Notes: generated by a model not told the origin, from the letters alone. Positions 1-7,453 are shown, counted from the stretch's first letter. The stretch: DNA of 64,000 bases from Neolewinella persica DSM 23188 (GCF_000373105.1 NZ_KB890415.1:108222-172221), one strand, 5' to 3'. Program-made: numbers and translations.

Positions 1-302
1 TCAGTGGTTGGTCCCGAACAACTGAATTGTAATTGCTGTGTTGGAGACCAAAAGGTCCAGGCCATAAATCCTCCCCCTTGCTTTAAGTGAGAAACTTTCA
101 ACGATCGCCGATCGGTGTAGCAAAGAAGTTCTCCCTCTACCTTGCTGGCACCTCGCAACACCATCACTCTGGAATAAGGGATTCCCGTCGCAGAAACGGT
201 TGATACTACTGGAGTGCCGTAAGGCAATTTCGGGCTGTTTTGCCCTTCGAGCAATAGCTTCCAGGCTGACTTCCAGAGGCTTTTCTGGGCTTTAGCGACC
301 AT
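1..302 (-). CDS. Pyridoxamine 5'-phosphate oxidase-like flavoprotein (partial, N-terminal part)
   Basis: Reading leftwards from an ATG at 302, an open frame of about 100 codons runs off the left edge without a stop. It begins MVAKAQKSLWKSAWKLLLEG and contains the pattern SRVMVLRG, then LLCYTDRRSLKVSHL, then a tryptophan-rich strand and QLQFSCSGP. That order (VLR strand, TD-RS-K, then W-QLR) is the FMN-binding split barrel of the pyridoxamine-phosphate-oxidase superfamily, close to the Alr4036-like group. Members bind FMN; many are not true PdxH enzymes, and the diagnostic C-terminus is outside the window. It is cytosolic by lack of a signal peptide. The family call is fairly secure; the substrate is unknown. 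Confidence 0.72.
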   Translation of the reverse strand, partial: MVAKAQKSLWKSAWKLLLEGQNSPKLPYGTPVVSTVSATGIPYSRVMVLRGASKVEGELLCYTDRRSLKVSHLKQGGGFMAWTFWSPTQQLQFSCSGPTT

Positions 303-504
303 TTTTCAGTGTAAAAGTGCGGTTATGGAAAATAGTTGAGAAAAATTATTATCAATTTTTGGACACTTTTAAGTGTGCAAAACTAGTAAAATGGGCTTAA
401 TCGCAGAATTTTTATCTGTCCGAATAAGATTTAGCGAATTTTCGCAAATCTTAACTGATTGATAACGTGGTGATAATGTTACTTTTTAGGGGGGCAGGCG
501 TCAA

Positions 505-576
505 ATGAGTGTCCTAAGGATAGAAGACGCTGCACAGCGATTTTCTCAATGGATCAAAGATTTAGGTTTTTCATGA
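505..576 (+). CDS. Possible 23-residue leader peptide
   Basis: A short frame ATG...TGA encodes MSVLRIEDAAQRFSQWIKDL followed by GFS. It lies in the 500-base gap before the DUF4956 gene, with a purine-rich GGGGGG stretch about 15 bases upstream, and is followed 30 bases later by a strong hairpin with a T-rich tail (607-640). It could be a leader peptide, a remnant, or chance. No family is recognised. The rest of 303-803 shows only AT-rich, promoter-like sequence. Confidence 0.2.
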   Translation: MSVLRIEDAAQRFSQWIKDLGFS

Positions 577-606
577 TATGAATATGGGTTTTAGGTGTTT
601 TTCTAG

Positions 607-640
607 GAGGGTTCGGACATAGTCCGGACCCTCTCTTTTG
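607..640 (+). terminator. Intrinsic terminator or attenuator upstream of the DUF4956 operon
   Basis: GAGGGTTCGGAC, loop ATA, GTCCGGACCCTC: a 12-bp stem with one G-T pair, followed by TCTTTTG. It lies about 165 bases before the DUF4956 start and after the 23-codon frame at 505-576. It could end a short RNA made from the AT-rich region at about 430-490, or attenuate transcription into the operon. Confidence 0.6.
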
Positions 641-803
641 TCATGGAGTATTGCCATTCGTAGTAACGCGGTCCTGCCTTGTATTGTCCAGAAGGTTTAA
701 GGTGTGACCAAAAGGCTTTTTTACATCGTTGTCCGAAGGGTTTTACCTGATTCTGTTGTCCTAAGCCTACCTTCACCAACTTTCTTGACCTTTAAGGGCC
801 TCT

Positions 804-1544
804 ATGTTTGATATTGAGTGGTTAAACTATAACCCCGAAACACCTTCGTTCTATGTGGTTCTGCTTACCACACTCTTCGCGTTTTTCCTCTCGTCGCTGA
901 TTGCTATTACTTATGATCTAACGACGCAAAGCATTTATCGAAGAGCACATTTCTTGCAGTCGCTTATCCTTATCGGGATTGTGGCGGCAACCGTTATGCA
1001 AGCAATTGGCGACAGCCTCGCTCGTGGTTTAGGGATTATCGGAGCCTTATCTATAATTCGTTTTCGAACGGTACTGGACGACCCAAGAAACATTACCTTC
1101 ATGTTCGCGTCGCTTGGCACTGGAATTGCCACGGGCGTACTCGGCTTTGGGGTTGCTCTTACCGGGGCCATCGTTTTCTGCCTTGGGGCAATAATCCTTA
1201 GGTTTTCGCCGATGAGTAATAACAATGAGTTAATCGGAGAGATTCGCCTGAAGGTGCCTAAACAGGATGAGCAACAAGACTCCATTGAACGTCAATTGAA
1301 AGGCCATTGCAGGGACTATGAACTAGAGCAAATCCGGTTTCTGACCGATAAACGTGTGCAAAATTATACCGAGGAAGGGATTCCCGTTATTGAAGAACAG
1401 TCACGTGACAATTTACAGGAATTCACGTATTTGATTCGTCTGAAAGACAGGGCATCTATTAATCAGCTTGCAGAAGACCTTAATAGTATTGCTGGCCTCG
1501 AAGAACTAAGGCTCAACTTCCGTAAACGCCCCACGAAACTATAG
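804..1544 (+). CDS. DUF4956 family integral membrane protein
   Basis: 246 residues. Four hydrophobic segments are visible at about 16-36, 49-68, 71-86 and 98-132, followed by a soluble charged tail of about 110 residues. The signature GALSIIRFRT (80-89) with the following DDPRNITFMFASLGTGIATG is the hallmark of DUF4956. Family members often sit beside VTC-type polyphosphate polymerases and CotH-like proteins, but their molecular role is not established. Here the gene is first in a tight operon: four bases separate its stop from the HlyD-like gene, and a TolC-like gene follows. That makes it the only inner-membrane candidate of an envelope-spanning complex (inference). No ATPase or RND pump is encoded beside it. 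Confidence 0.85.
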   Translation: MFDIEWLNYNPETPSFYVVLLTTLFAFFLSSLIAITYDLTTQSIYRRAHFLQSLILIGIVAATVMQAIGDSLARGLGIIGALSIIRFRTVLDDPRNITFMFASLGTGIATGVLGFGVALTGAIVFCLGAIILRFSPMSNNNELIGEIRLKVPKQDEQQDSIERQLKGHCRDYELEQIRFLTDKRVQNYTEEGIPVIEEQSRDNLQEFTYLIRLKDRASINQLAEDLNSIAGLEELRLNFRKRPTKL

Positions 1545-1548
1545 ACCA

Positions 1549-2553
1549 ATGCGCTTCAATTTATTTTACCCAATGGTCCTGCTGTTGGGGCTATCACTTG
1601 TGTTTCTATTCCGCCCGCCAACGGATGAGGACCTCAATTTTTTCGGCTTTGCCGAAAGCAACGAAACAACGGTCAATTACAACTACCCCGTAGTTATCGA
1701 TCAACTGCTGGTCCGCCCTGGCCAGTCCGTAAAGGAAGGTGAGGCACTCCTGAAGGTGAGCCGGAGAAAGGCTAAAGAAACACTAACGGATCAAACTTTC
1801 AGAATTGCGGAGCTTCGTGCCGAAGAAAATCTCTGGCGACAACGTAAGCAGAGTGAAATGCAGGAAACAGCGTGGAAATCGAGCGACGACCTGTCCCGAA
1901 TTAATGAGGACATTATCTCTCTCCGTAAAGAGCTCGCCTACAAAAAATCTTTAGCGGCAGGCTTGGAGTCCATCACCGTAACGGCTGCTGACTATCAACC
2001 GATCGAGGATAAAATTACCACTTTGGAGCTAGAGAAAGCCCGTAAGCAGGAAGCCGCTCAATTGAAGAGAGAAAGCCTGCGGCAGGAATTGAACCTTGGT
2101 AAAAATCCTTACGCCGAACAAATTCTTCGGCTTGAGGCCGAAATGGAGTTTGAAGAAGAACAGAAAGTTCAGCCCTTTATCGTAAAGGCACCTTCCGATG
2201 GTATCGTCGGTAACATCGACGTAAGGGAGGCGGAACACGTCCAATCCTATGCTACTTTGCTTTCCTTCTATGAGCCACATTCGAGTATTGTCCGTGGCTA
2301 TGTCCACGAAGACCAGACGGCCAAAGTCGCTTTTGGTGATCTACTCCAAGTCTATTCCCTTAAAACTGAAGGTCGGACTTACGCTGGTCAAGTTGTTGGT
2401 CTCGGCTCCCGCATCGTTGAAATTCCTAACAGGTTGAGAAAACTACCCGATTTCAAGACTTACGGTAGGGAGGTTATTGTGGAAATATCTCCCGAAAACT
2501 TATTTCTGCAAAAGGAAAAGGTTGGCATCCGTCGGGAGCCAACAGAGCGGTAA
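1549..2553 (+). CDS. HlyD-family periplasmic adaptor (membrane fusion protein)
   Basis: 334 residues. One N-terminal membrane anchor (about 5-22) is followed by a split biotinyl-lipoyl domain: first half about 46-72 (IDQLLVRPGQSVKEGEALLK), second half about 209-235 (VKAPSDGIVGNIDVREAEHV). A long coiled-coil hairpin (about 75-205, rich in E, K, L and R) separates them, and a beta-barrel-like region runs to the end. This is the standard build of HlyD/AcrA-type adaptors, which link an inner-membrane transporter to a TolC-type channel. It lies four bases after the DUF4956 gene and 30 bases before the TolC-like gene. Function is secure at family level; cargo is unknown. Confidence 0.85.
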   Translation: MRFNLFYPMVLLLGLSLVFLFRPPTDEDLNFFGFAESNETTVNYNYPVVIDQLLVRPGQSVKEGEALLKVSRRKAKETLTDQTFRIAELRAEENLWRQRKQSEMQETAWKSSDDLSRINEDIISLRKELAYKKSLAAGLESITVTAADYQPIEDKITTLELEKARKQEAAQLKRESLRQELNLGKNPYAEQILRLEAEMEFEEEQKVQPFIVKAPSDGIVGNIDVREAEHVQSYATLLSFYEPHSSIVRGYVHEDQTAKVAFGDLLQVYSLKTEGRTYAGQVVGLGSRIVEIPNRLRKLPDFKTYGREVIVEISPENLFLQKEKVGIRREPTER

Positions 2554-2583
2554 CTTCTCACCTGATTTAAATGCGGCCGATAA

Positions 2584-3831
2584 ATGATTGAGGTTATGCT
2601 TTTACCTGAAATGATCAACGACTACTACCGAAAGGTCACTTGTCACAGTATCCCATTACTGGTAGTTCTCCTTAGTGTCCCATCGCAAACAACGGCACAA
2701 CGAGTGATCTCCTCTATGGAATTCTTTGGTATTGGCATGGAGGAAGTTATGGGGACTACTGGTAGCAGACAGGGTAAAGCTCCCCCAATGCCGTGGTTCG
2801 AAGAGTACCAATTCCGAACGGAAACCAGGGACTTTGATGTTGAACGGCAGGAATACACTTTTCGGATGGCGCCAAGTACCGGGAGAAAAAGACGGGCTTT
2901 AACGGCATTGTACAACCACCAGGAATCTGCTCCTGACTTTGAGGCTTTGGAGTCGCAATGCGATGCCCTGGCAGATCGGTATGACAGCTGGCTGGAACTC
3001 TACCTGATGGATCAGGAGTTGACCATCCTCACTAAGTTGAGGATCGTCCTTGACGATCGGCAAACAGTTCTAAATCGTCAGGCTGGTAGCCTCGACTTTG
3101 ATTGGTCCAAGCTGGTTAAGTTACGGCAAGACGTTACCGACCTCGACCTGCGATTCTCCCGTTTGAACACTGAAGTAGCCCGGATCAATAATAGTATGGG
3201 CCTGGTGGAACCTTCCTTTTCTTTTACTGGCTTCATCACTTTATCCCAAATTGGGGCCAGCTTCCCAGGGGCTTTCAAGTTAACTAATGATCCAAAATCA
3301 GACTATGAGCTGGAGACCGTTGCCCGTGAACTGGAATTGGAAAAAGCGGAGCAAAAGCAGTACTTTGATTTCGCCCAGGTGAAATACCAGGGGCCTCATT
3401 CCGACTTACCCCGGGAGCGCCTTTCTATCGGCCTAGCATTTCAGCTACCTAACTCTGGAGGAAAATTAGTCAAAATACGAGAGTTGGAATTAGAAGAAGA
3501 GACCTTGCGAAGGGAACAAGCAGCAGCTGTAGAAGCTGAAAAAGTTGGATACGAAGCAGATATGGCCGCTTGGCTGATTGATTATGGACACTTCAATTTT
3601 ATGATCTCTGCGCATCTGAGAGAAAAGGAAGAATTGATACGAATAGGTAGCCAGCTAAAAAAGAAAGAAGGGTTTAGCCCGCTACCTTTACTAGAGATCG
3701 AAGAAAGGGCCTTAAGAAATGAACTCAGGCTGCTTGATCTATCTGCCAGCCTTTACCAAAAATACCTTAAAATCAGGGAAGGGGCCGGGGAGCTCTGCTC
3801 AGCAGTTAATGGGGAGTTGCTGCTCCAATAA
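2584..3831 (+). CDS. TolC-like outer-membrane efflux protein
   Basis: 415 residues from the first ATG; an alternative ATG at 2611 gives a cleaner signal peptide (hydrophobic run LLVVLLSVPSQTTAQ). The rest is long amphipathic helices with two similar halves. The second half has the typical TolC-family pattern: PRERLSIGLAFQLP, a small-residue break, then a helix rich in LELEEE. No ABC or RND gene is next to it. It completes the set DUF4956, HlyD adaptor, TolC and probably forms the outer-membrane exit duct. The sequence is divergent, so the TolC assignment rests on helix pattern and gene order. Confidence 0.68.
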   Translation: MIEVMLLPEMINDYYRKVTCHSIPLLVVLLSVPSQTTAQRVISSMEFFGIGMEEVMGTTGSRQGKAPPMPWFEEYQFRTETRDFDVERQEYTFRMAPSTGRKRRALTALYNHQESAPDFEALESQCDALADRYDSWLELYLMDQELTILTKLRIVLDDRQTVLNRQAGSLDFDWSKLVKLRQDVTDLDLRFSRLNTEVARINNSMGLVEPSFSFTGFITLSQIGASFPGAFKLTNDPKSDYELETVARELELEKAEQKQYFDFAQVKYQGPHSDLPRERLSIGLAFQLPNSGGKLVKIRELELEEETLRREQAAAVEAEKVGYEADMAAWLIDYGHFNFMISAHLREKEELIRIGSQLKKKEGFSPLPLLEIEERALRNELRLLDLSASLYQKYLKIREGAGELCSAVNGELLLQ

Positions 3832-3902
3832 GTGTGGAGTGATGTCCCTAAAAGATTCCTTTATGTCTTTGCGGTGGCGGTTATGATCCACAGTAAGGGA
3901 TA

Positions 3903-3960
3903 GTTGTATTGGTGCTGTTGTCCTTTACGCCAATAGCACCAATACAACCAATAGACCAAT
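3903..3960. repeat. Octamer-period inverted array, ACCAATAG type
   Basis: Left arm TTGTATTGGTGCTGTTG (3904-3920) pairs with CAATAGCACCAATACAA (3931-3947), with one mismatch (a G-T pair). The right arm continues with two more units (CCAATAGA, CCAATAAA). The unit is about 8 bp (ACCAATAG). It sits between the TolC-like gene and the convergent secreted-protein gene and may also act as a terminator. The same unit type recurs at 31524-31590 and 53279-53460. Confidence 0.75.
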
Positions 3961-3964
3961 AAAG

Positions 3965-4501
3965 TTACCGATTCTTTGTAACCGTAACCTCCAGATAAAA
4001 AGCCCCTGAATCAAGTCCGTTTGCGCCGACAACCCCAATGGTGACGGGGTAAGGCCGGGTGACCGCACGAAGCTCAACGCTACGGGTATGATCAGGTTTG
4101 GCCCGGCCAACGTGTTGGCGGTCCTGGTGAAAATCTGCTTCACAGCTAACGCAGCTGTACAGCTCTGGGGGCAGCGCATCATGGCCGCCAGAATAGGCAT
4201 AAAGACTCATGTTCTGTTTAGAGTCTTTGGGAATCAGTCGGATCACCATCGTAGAGTACTTGGGAATCTCGGTTTTGAAAAAGACGTTGTTGCCGGTAAA
4301 AAACGCTTTGCGAGGTTCTACGAAACAGGCATTCTGGCTACTCCAGGCCCAGTCAAGACTACTAAGCGGCGTGCCCTGGTCGAGGTCCAGCTCATAGGTA
4401 AGGGATTCTCCCTGGCGGGCCTCAATGGCGTTCGGAGTACCCGATTGTGCCATAAGTGAGACGGCAAATATGCAGAGAAAAAGAAGTTGGAAAACGCGCA
4501 T
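3965..4501 (-). CDS. Secreted protein of unknown function
   Basis: 178 residues with a clear signal peptide (MRVFQLLFLCIFAVSLMAQ). The mature part is soluble and beta-rich, with a CVSC pair (the segment LYSCVSCEADFHQ) and another cysteine near residue 54, so it may have a disulphide or bind metal. It has no T9SS domain and no lipobox. It is convergent with the TolC-like gene, and the octamer array at 3903-3960 lies between them. I recognise no family. Confidence 0.6.
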   Translation of the reverse strand: MRVFQLLFLCIFAVSLMAQSGTPNAIEARQGESLTYELDLDQGTPLSSLDWAWSSQNACFVEPRKAFFTGNNVFFKTEIPKYSTMVIRLIPKDSKQNMSLYAYSGGHDALPPELYSCVSCEADFHQDRQHVGRAKPDHTRSVELRAVTRPYPVTIGVVGANGLDSGAFYLEVTVTKNR

Positions 4502-4545
4502 AACTACTTGGATTGTGTGGTGAAGTTAGGGAGTATCTTTTGGGT

Positions 4546-4595
4546 AGGAATCCATGAAAACCGGTAGATCCTGAAAATCATGGATTCCTTACCGG
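4546..4595. other. Interlocking inverted repeats (pseudoknot-like)
   Basis: AGGAATCCATGA (4546-4557) pairs perfectly with TCATGGATTCCT (4578-4589), and CCGGTA (4561-4566) pairs with TACCGG (4590-4595). The second pair crosses the first, so the two stems could form an H-type pseudoknot or alternative hairpins. It lies just upstream of the secreted-protein gene at 3965-4501 (minus strand), in its 5-prime leader. Confidence 0.5.
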
Positions 4596-4636
4596 CTTAA
4601 AGACGAGGGGCAGCGCTTTATTCCATAGTCTGTTGT

Positions 4637-4803
4637 AAGATTAGTGAGTTGGTGCGTCACTGAGTTGGTGAGTTGCTACCGCTGGTCCCGCTCACTTCGC
4701 TACGCTCATTCGCCTTGGGTGCGCAAGCGCAGCGCTGCGAACGGCATTTGCGGCAGCCACTCAGTGACTCGCTAACTCACTGACGCACCAACTCGCTAAA
4801 TCC
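4637..4803. repeat. Octamer-period inverted array, GAGTTGGT type (copy A)
   Basis: Left arm: 8-bp units GAGTTGGT, GCGTCACT, GAGTTGGT, GAGTTGCT, then ACCGC. Right arm, mirrored: GCGGCAGCCACTCAGTGACT and onward to ACGCACCAACTCGC. Between the arms is a loop of short hairpin words (TTCGCTACGCTCATTCGCC, GCGCAAGCGCAGCGCTGCG). The whole is an imperfect stem of about 45 bp. An inverted near-copy lies at 5911-6128, so copies A and B bracket the genes at 4840-5817. Confidence 0.8.
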
Positions 4804-4831
4804 TTGCACCTGCCCCGATAGCTATCGGGGC
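4804..4831 (-). repeat. Variant boundary motif with GCCCCGATAGCTATCGGGGC palindrome
   Basis: TTGCACCTGC here continues into a perfect 20-bp palindrome (4812-4831) instead of GGCCGCGCC. It sits where other arrays carry the full 19-bp motif, so it looks like a copy in which the GC-rich half was replaced. It is 9 bases from the stop of the DMT transporter gene and could also act as its terminator. Confidence 0.55.
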
Positions 4832-4839
4832 GTCCGAAC

Positions 4840-5286
4840 CTAATTGCTCCGAATCAAAACCACCCCTCCGATCACCATCGTCACCCCAAGCACCCGCGCC
4901 CAATTAATGGGAGAGGTAGGCACACCGAGCCAACCATAGTGGTCCATTACGATGCTAACGGCCATTTGGACGGCAACCGTAAGCCCGAAGGTGAGCGCGA
5001 CGCCAAGTCGGGGAGCAAGAATAATTATGGCGACCACGTACATTGCTCCCAGCAGTCCGCCGGTCCAATAGTACCACGGTAAGTGAGTGCCTCCTTTAAT
5101 GTCCGCCCAGTTAGCTCGGGTGGCTAACAGGTAGAGCATCAGGCCGATAGTGCCAACTAAAAAGGAGATAAGCGTAGCGTAAACCGGACTTTTTACCACC
5201 CGCCCGATTTCACTATTAAGCCCGGCTTGAATGGGCAGCATCACCCCGGCAATGATTGCGATAAGGAAAAGTAGGGCTTGTTGCAT
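4840..5286 (-). CDS. DMT-family (DUF606/YdcZ-like) small membrane transporter
   Basis: 148 residues with five hydrophobic segments: about 4-22, 34-54, 69-90, 94-112 and 127-146. The opening pattern AGVMLPIQAGLNSEIGR, the central PWYYWTGGLLGAMYVV and the late ALTFGLTVAVQMAVS are typical of the DUF606 (YdcZ) branch of the drug/metabolite transporter superfamily. Such proteins are half-size and presumably dimerise; substrates are mostly unknown. The gene is divergent from the TerB-like gene with very little space between them, and the pair is bracketed by inverted repeat copies A and B. Confidence 0.82.
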   Translation of the reverse strand: MQQALLFLIAIIAGVMLPIQAGLNSEIGRVVKSPVYATLISFLVGTIGLMLYLLATRANWADIKGGTHLPWYYWTGGLLGAMYVVAIIILAPRLGVALTFGLTVAVQMAVSIVMDHYGWLGVPTSPINWARVLGVTMVIGGVVLIRSN

Positions 5287-5304
5287 TTACGCATTATATA
5301 TTTG
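5278..5304 (+). promoter_or_regulatory. Bacteroidota-type promoter for the TerB-like gene
   Basis: TATATTTG at 5297-5304 fits the Bacteroidota -7 consensus TAnnTTTG exactly, with TTG 16 bases upstream (5278-5280) as the -33 element. The predicted transcript would start near 5310, which supports the ATG at 5323 over any upstream in-frame start. The -33 part overlaps the first codons of the divergent transporter gene. Confidence 0.55.
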
Positions 5305-5322
5305 CGGCAAAGTACCAACAAA

Positions 5323-5817
5323 ATGCTGAAAGAATTTCACAACCTGACCCCCGCCGAGCAACAGCTTATGCTCGATGCCATTCCCCTGATTACCATCCTT
5401 GTGGCTGGAGCCGACGATGATATCGACGAAGTGGAAATCGCCGAAGCACAGCGCCTGGCTGATATCCGCAGCTTCAATAAGAAGGGCCAGACCAATGCCT
5501 ACTACGAAAAAGTCGATAATGACCTGACGGGCCGCATCATGGAAATGATGAAAGAACTGCCCAATGCGTTAGCACCGCGCCAGGAAGCCATCGTGGCTAA
5601 ACTAAGTGGCCTTAACGATGTTTTTGCTAAAATGGACGAGCCCTTCGGCTATCTTTACTACAAAAGTTTTTGCTCTTTCGCCAAACATGTCGCGGAGTCA
5701 CACGGTGGCTTTTTGCGCTTTATGACCGTTGGACCCAAAGAAGCTGAAGTCGTCAACCTGCCAATGCTCAATGCCGTAGAACGCCCTTCTAAAATTGATT
5801 ACCCGAACTTACCATAG
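5323..5817 (+). CDS. TerB-like acidic helical protein
   Basis: 164 residues from MLKEFHNLTPAEQQLM. An in-frame start 15 codons upstream is rejected because it lies across the promoter box at 5297-5304. The segment LDAIPLITILVAGADDDIDEVEIAEAQRLADI resembles the metal-binding helical core of TerB-type (tellurite-resistance B) proteins, with an acidic DDDIDE cluster. The C-terminal half is a second helical region without signal or membrane segments. It is probably a cytosolic stress-related protein; the TerB link is by pattern only and the exact role is unknown. Confidence 0.6.
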   Translation: MLKEFHNLTPAEQQLMLDAIPLITILVAGADDDIDEVEIAEAQRLADIRSFNKKGQTNAYYEKVDNDLTGRIMEMMKELPNALAPRQEAIVAKLSGLNDVFAKMDEPFGYLYYKSFCSFAKHVAESHGGFLRFMTVGPKEAEVVNLPMLNAVERPSKIDYPNLP

Positions 5818-5891
5818 GTTTTAGTCAATAGTCTGGCAGTTCATGGTCGTTAGCGTACTGCTATGAACTACCATACTATGAACTTAGATGA

Positions 5892-5910
5892 GGCGCGGCC
5901 GCAGGTGCAA
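5892..5910 (+). repeat. 19-bp boundary motif, intergenic copy
   Basis: GGCGCGGCCGCAGGTGCAA, extended by GGGAAGG. It stands directly before octamer array copy B. Confidence 0.85.
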
Positions 5911-6128
5911 GGGAAGGTTGATTTAGCGAGTCACTGAGTCACAGAGTTGCTACCGCAAATGCCGTTTGCAGCGCTGCGCTTGCTCACCTTAGGCGAACGA
6001 GCGCAGCGAAATGAGTAGCAACAGCGGCAGCAACTCACCAACTCAGAAGGCGAACAAGCGCAGCGAAGTGAGTAGCAACAGCGGCAACCATACAATTATT
6101 CTCACACTCAATTATACAATTATTCTCT
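5911..6128. repeat. Octamer-period array (copy B) with internal duplication
   Basis: Units GAGTCACT, GAGTCACA, GAGTTGCT, then ACCGC. A GC-rich loop follows (GCAGCGCTGCGCTTGCTCACC and onward), then AGTAGCAACAGCGGCAGCAACTCACCAACTCAG. A segment of about 40 bp (roughly 5991-6031) is repeated in tandem at 6048-6088 with few changes. The 3-prime end holds AT-rich units of the same period (ATACAATT, ATTCTCAC, ACTCAATT, ATACAATT, ATTCTCTT) right up to the next ATG at 6130. It is largely the reverse complement of copy A at 4637-4803. Confidence 0.8.
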
Positions 6129-6129
6129 T

Positions 6130-7335
6130 ATGAGCAAAGTAATGATCATCGGCGCCGGAGGCGTTGCTCGCGTTGTCGCCTATAAATGTGCCGAACACCC
6201 GGAAATATTCAGCGAATTCATGATTGCCAGCCGAACAGTAGCCCGTTGTCGGGAAATTGCGGCTGATATTAAGGAAGACCTTGGTTACGACCGGATCTCA
6301 ACGGCCGGTGTTGACGCCGAAGACATCCCCGCTCTCACCACCTTACTGAAAGAGTACAAGCCCGTCATGGTGATCCACGTAGCCTTGCCCTACCAGGATC
6401 TTACGATCATGGAAGCCTGCCTGAATGCCGGCGTTCACTACCTGGATACGGCCAACTACGAACCTAAAGAGGAGGCAAAATTCGAATACAGCCACCAGTG
6501 GGCCTACCACCAACGCTTCAAGGCTGCCGGACTTACCGCCATCCTCGGTTGTGGCTTCGACCCCGGGGTGACCAGCATCTTTACTGCCTACGCCGCCAAG
6601 CATATTTTTGACGAGATGCACTATCTCGATATCGTTGATGCCAATGCCGGCGATCACGGCAAGGCATTTGCCACCAACTTCAATCCTGAGATTAACATTC
6701 GGGAGATTACGCAAAATGGTAAATACTGGGAAAACGGCGCCTGGATTGAGATCCCGCCATTCAGTATACGTAAGGATCTTAATTACCCCGACGTTGGCCC
6801 CAAAGCAAGCTATGTTCTATACCATGAAGAACTGGAGAGTTTAGTGAAGCATTTTCCGACCATCAAGCGCGCACGCTTCTGGATGACTTTTGGCGATGAG
6901 TACCTGACCCACCTTCGGGTAATCCAAAATATTGGCATGGCCGGGATCGAACCCGTGATGCACAAAGGCGTGGAAATTATTCCACTGGAATTTCTGAAAA
7001 CGGTCTTACCAGATCCCGGAGAACTTGGGGAAAACTACGTTGGCCAAACCAGTATCGGTTGCCGCATTCGCGGCATTAAAAACGGCAAACCACAGACCTA
7101 CTACATCTGGAACAACTGCCACCACGCTCAGGCTTTTAAAGAAACCCGCGCGCAGGGTGTAAGCTATACCACCGGAGTTCCTGCCATGACCGGAGCAATG
7201 ATGCTCCTTACCAAAGAATGGGGCGGAGCAGGCGTATTCAACGTCGAGCAATTCAACCCCGATCCATTCCTGAAAAAGCTTGCGGTGCATGGCTTGCCAT
7301 GGCATGAGGAAGTTGGGGGCGATCTGGAGTTGTAG
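6130..7335 (+). CDS. Carboxynorspermidine dehydrogenase (saccharopine dehydrogenase family)
   Basis: 401 residues. An N-terminal Rossmann fold has GAGGVARVVAYKC (about 8-20) for NADP(H). The family motif GCGFDPGVTSIF (140-151), followed by the catalytic domain with DANAGDHGKAFATNF and a C-terminal dimerisation part, matches the carboxynorspermidine/carboxyspermidine dehydrogenase branch rather than fungal saccharopine dehydrogenase. The enzyme reductively condenses aspartate semialdehyde with a diamine, in the alternative spermidine/norspermidine route used by many Bacteroidota. The next gene, dapB, acts on another aspartate-semialdehyde product (lysine route). No decarboxylase partner (nspC) is in the window. 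Confidence 0.88.
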   Translation: MSKVMIIGAGGVARVVAYKCAEHPEIFSEFMIASRTVARCREIAADIKEDLGYDRISTAGVDAEDIPALTTLLKEYKPVMVIHVALPYQDLTIMEACLNAGVHYLDTANYEPKEEAKFEYSHQWAYHQRFKAAGLTAILGCGFDPGVTSIFTAYAAKHIFDEMHYLDIVDANAGDHGKAFATNFNPEINIREITQNGKYWENGAWIEIPPFSIRKDLNYPDVGPKASYVLYHEELESLVKHFPTIKRARFWMTFGDEYLTHLRVIQNIGMAGIEPVMHKGVEIIPLEFLKTVLPDPGELGENYVGQTSIGCRIRGIKNGKPQTYYIWNNCHHAQAFKETRAQGVSYTTGVPAMTGAMMLLTKEWGGAGVFNVEQFNPDPFLKKLAVHGLPWHEEVGGDLEL

Positions 7336-7341
7336 ACTGGC

Positions 7342-7441
7342 AGAGGGCTTGCAGCCCGACATTTGCCAATGGCAAATGAAACTGGCCCACAAACGCTGAA
7401 TTAAGCTGACGACTTACTAACAATCGGGCTGCAAGCCCTCT
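7342..7441. other. 100-bp element with perfect 18-bp inverted repeats
   Basis: AGAGGGCTTGCAGCCCGA (7342-7359) and its exact reverse complement TCGGGCTGCAAGCCCTCT (7424-7441) enclose 64 bases, including the smaller palindrome ATTTGCCAATGGCAAAT (7361-7377). Each arm can itself fold (GGGCT-TGC-AGCCC). It fills the gap between carboxynorspermidine dehydrogenase and dapB. It has no T-tract directly after it, so it may be a processing or regulatory structure or a miniature mobile remnant rather than a simple terminator. Confidence 0.7.
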
Positions 7442-7453
7442 ACCGATGACGCC

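Noticed and set aside
5892-5910. NotI (GCGGCCGC) and AarI (CACCTGC) sites side by side, as in cloning vectors
   Set aside because: The word recurs in diverged form at thirteen places, some inside conserved genes, so it is native and not vector contamination.
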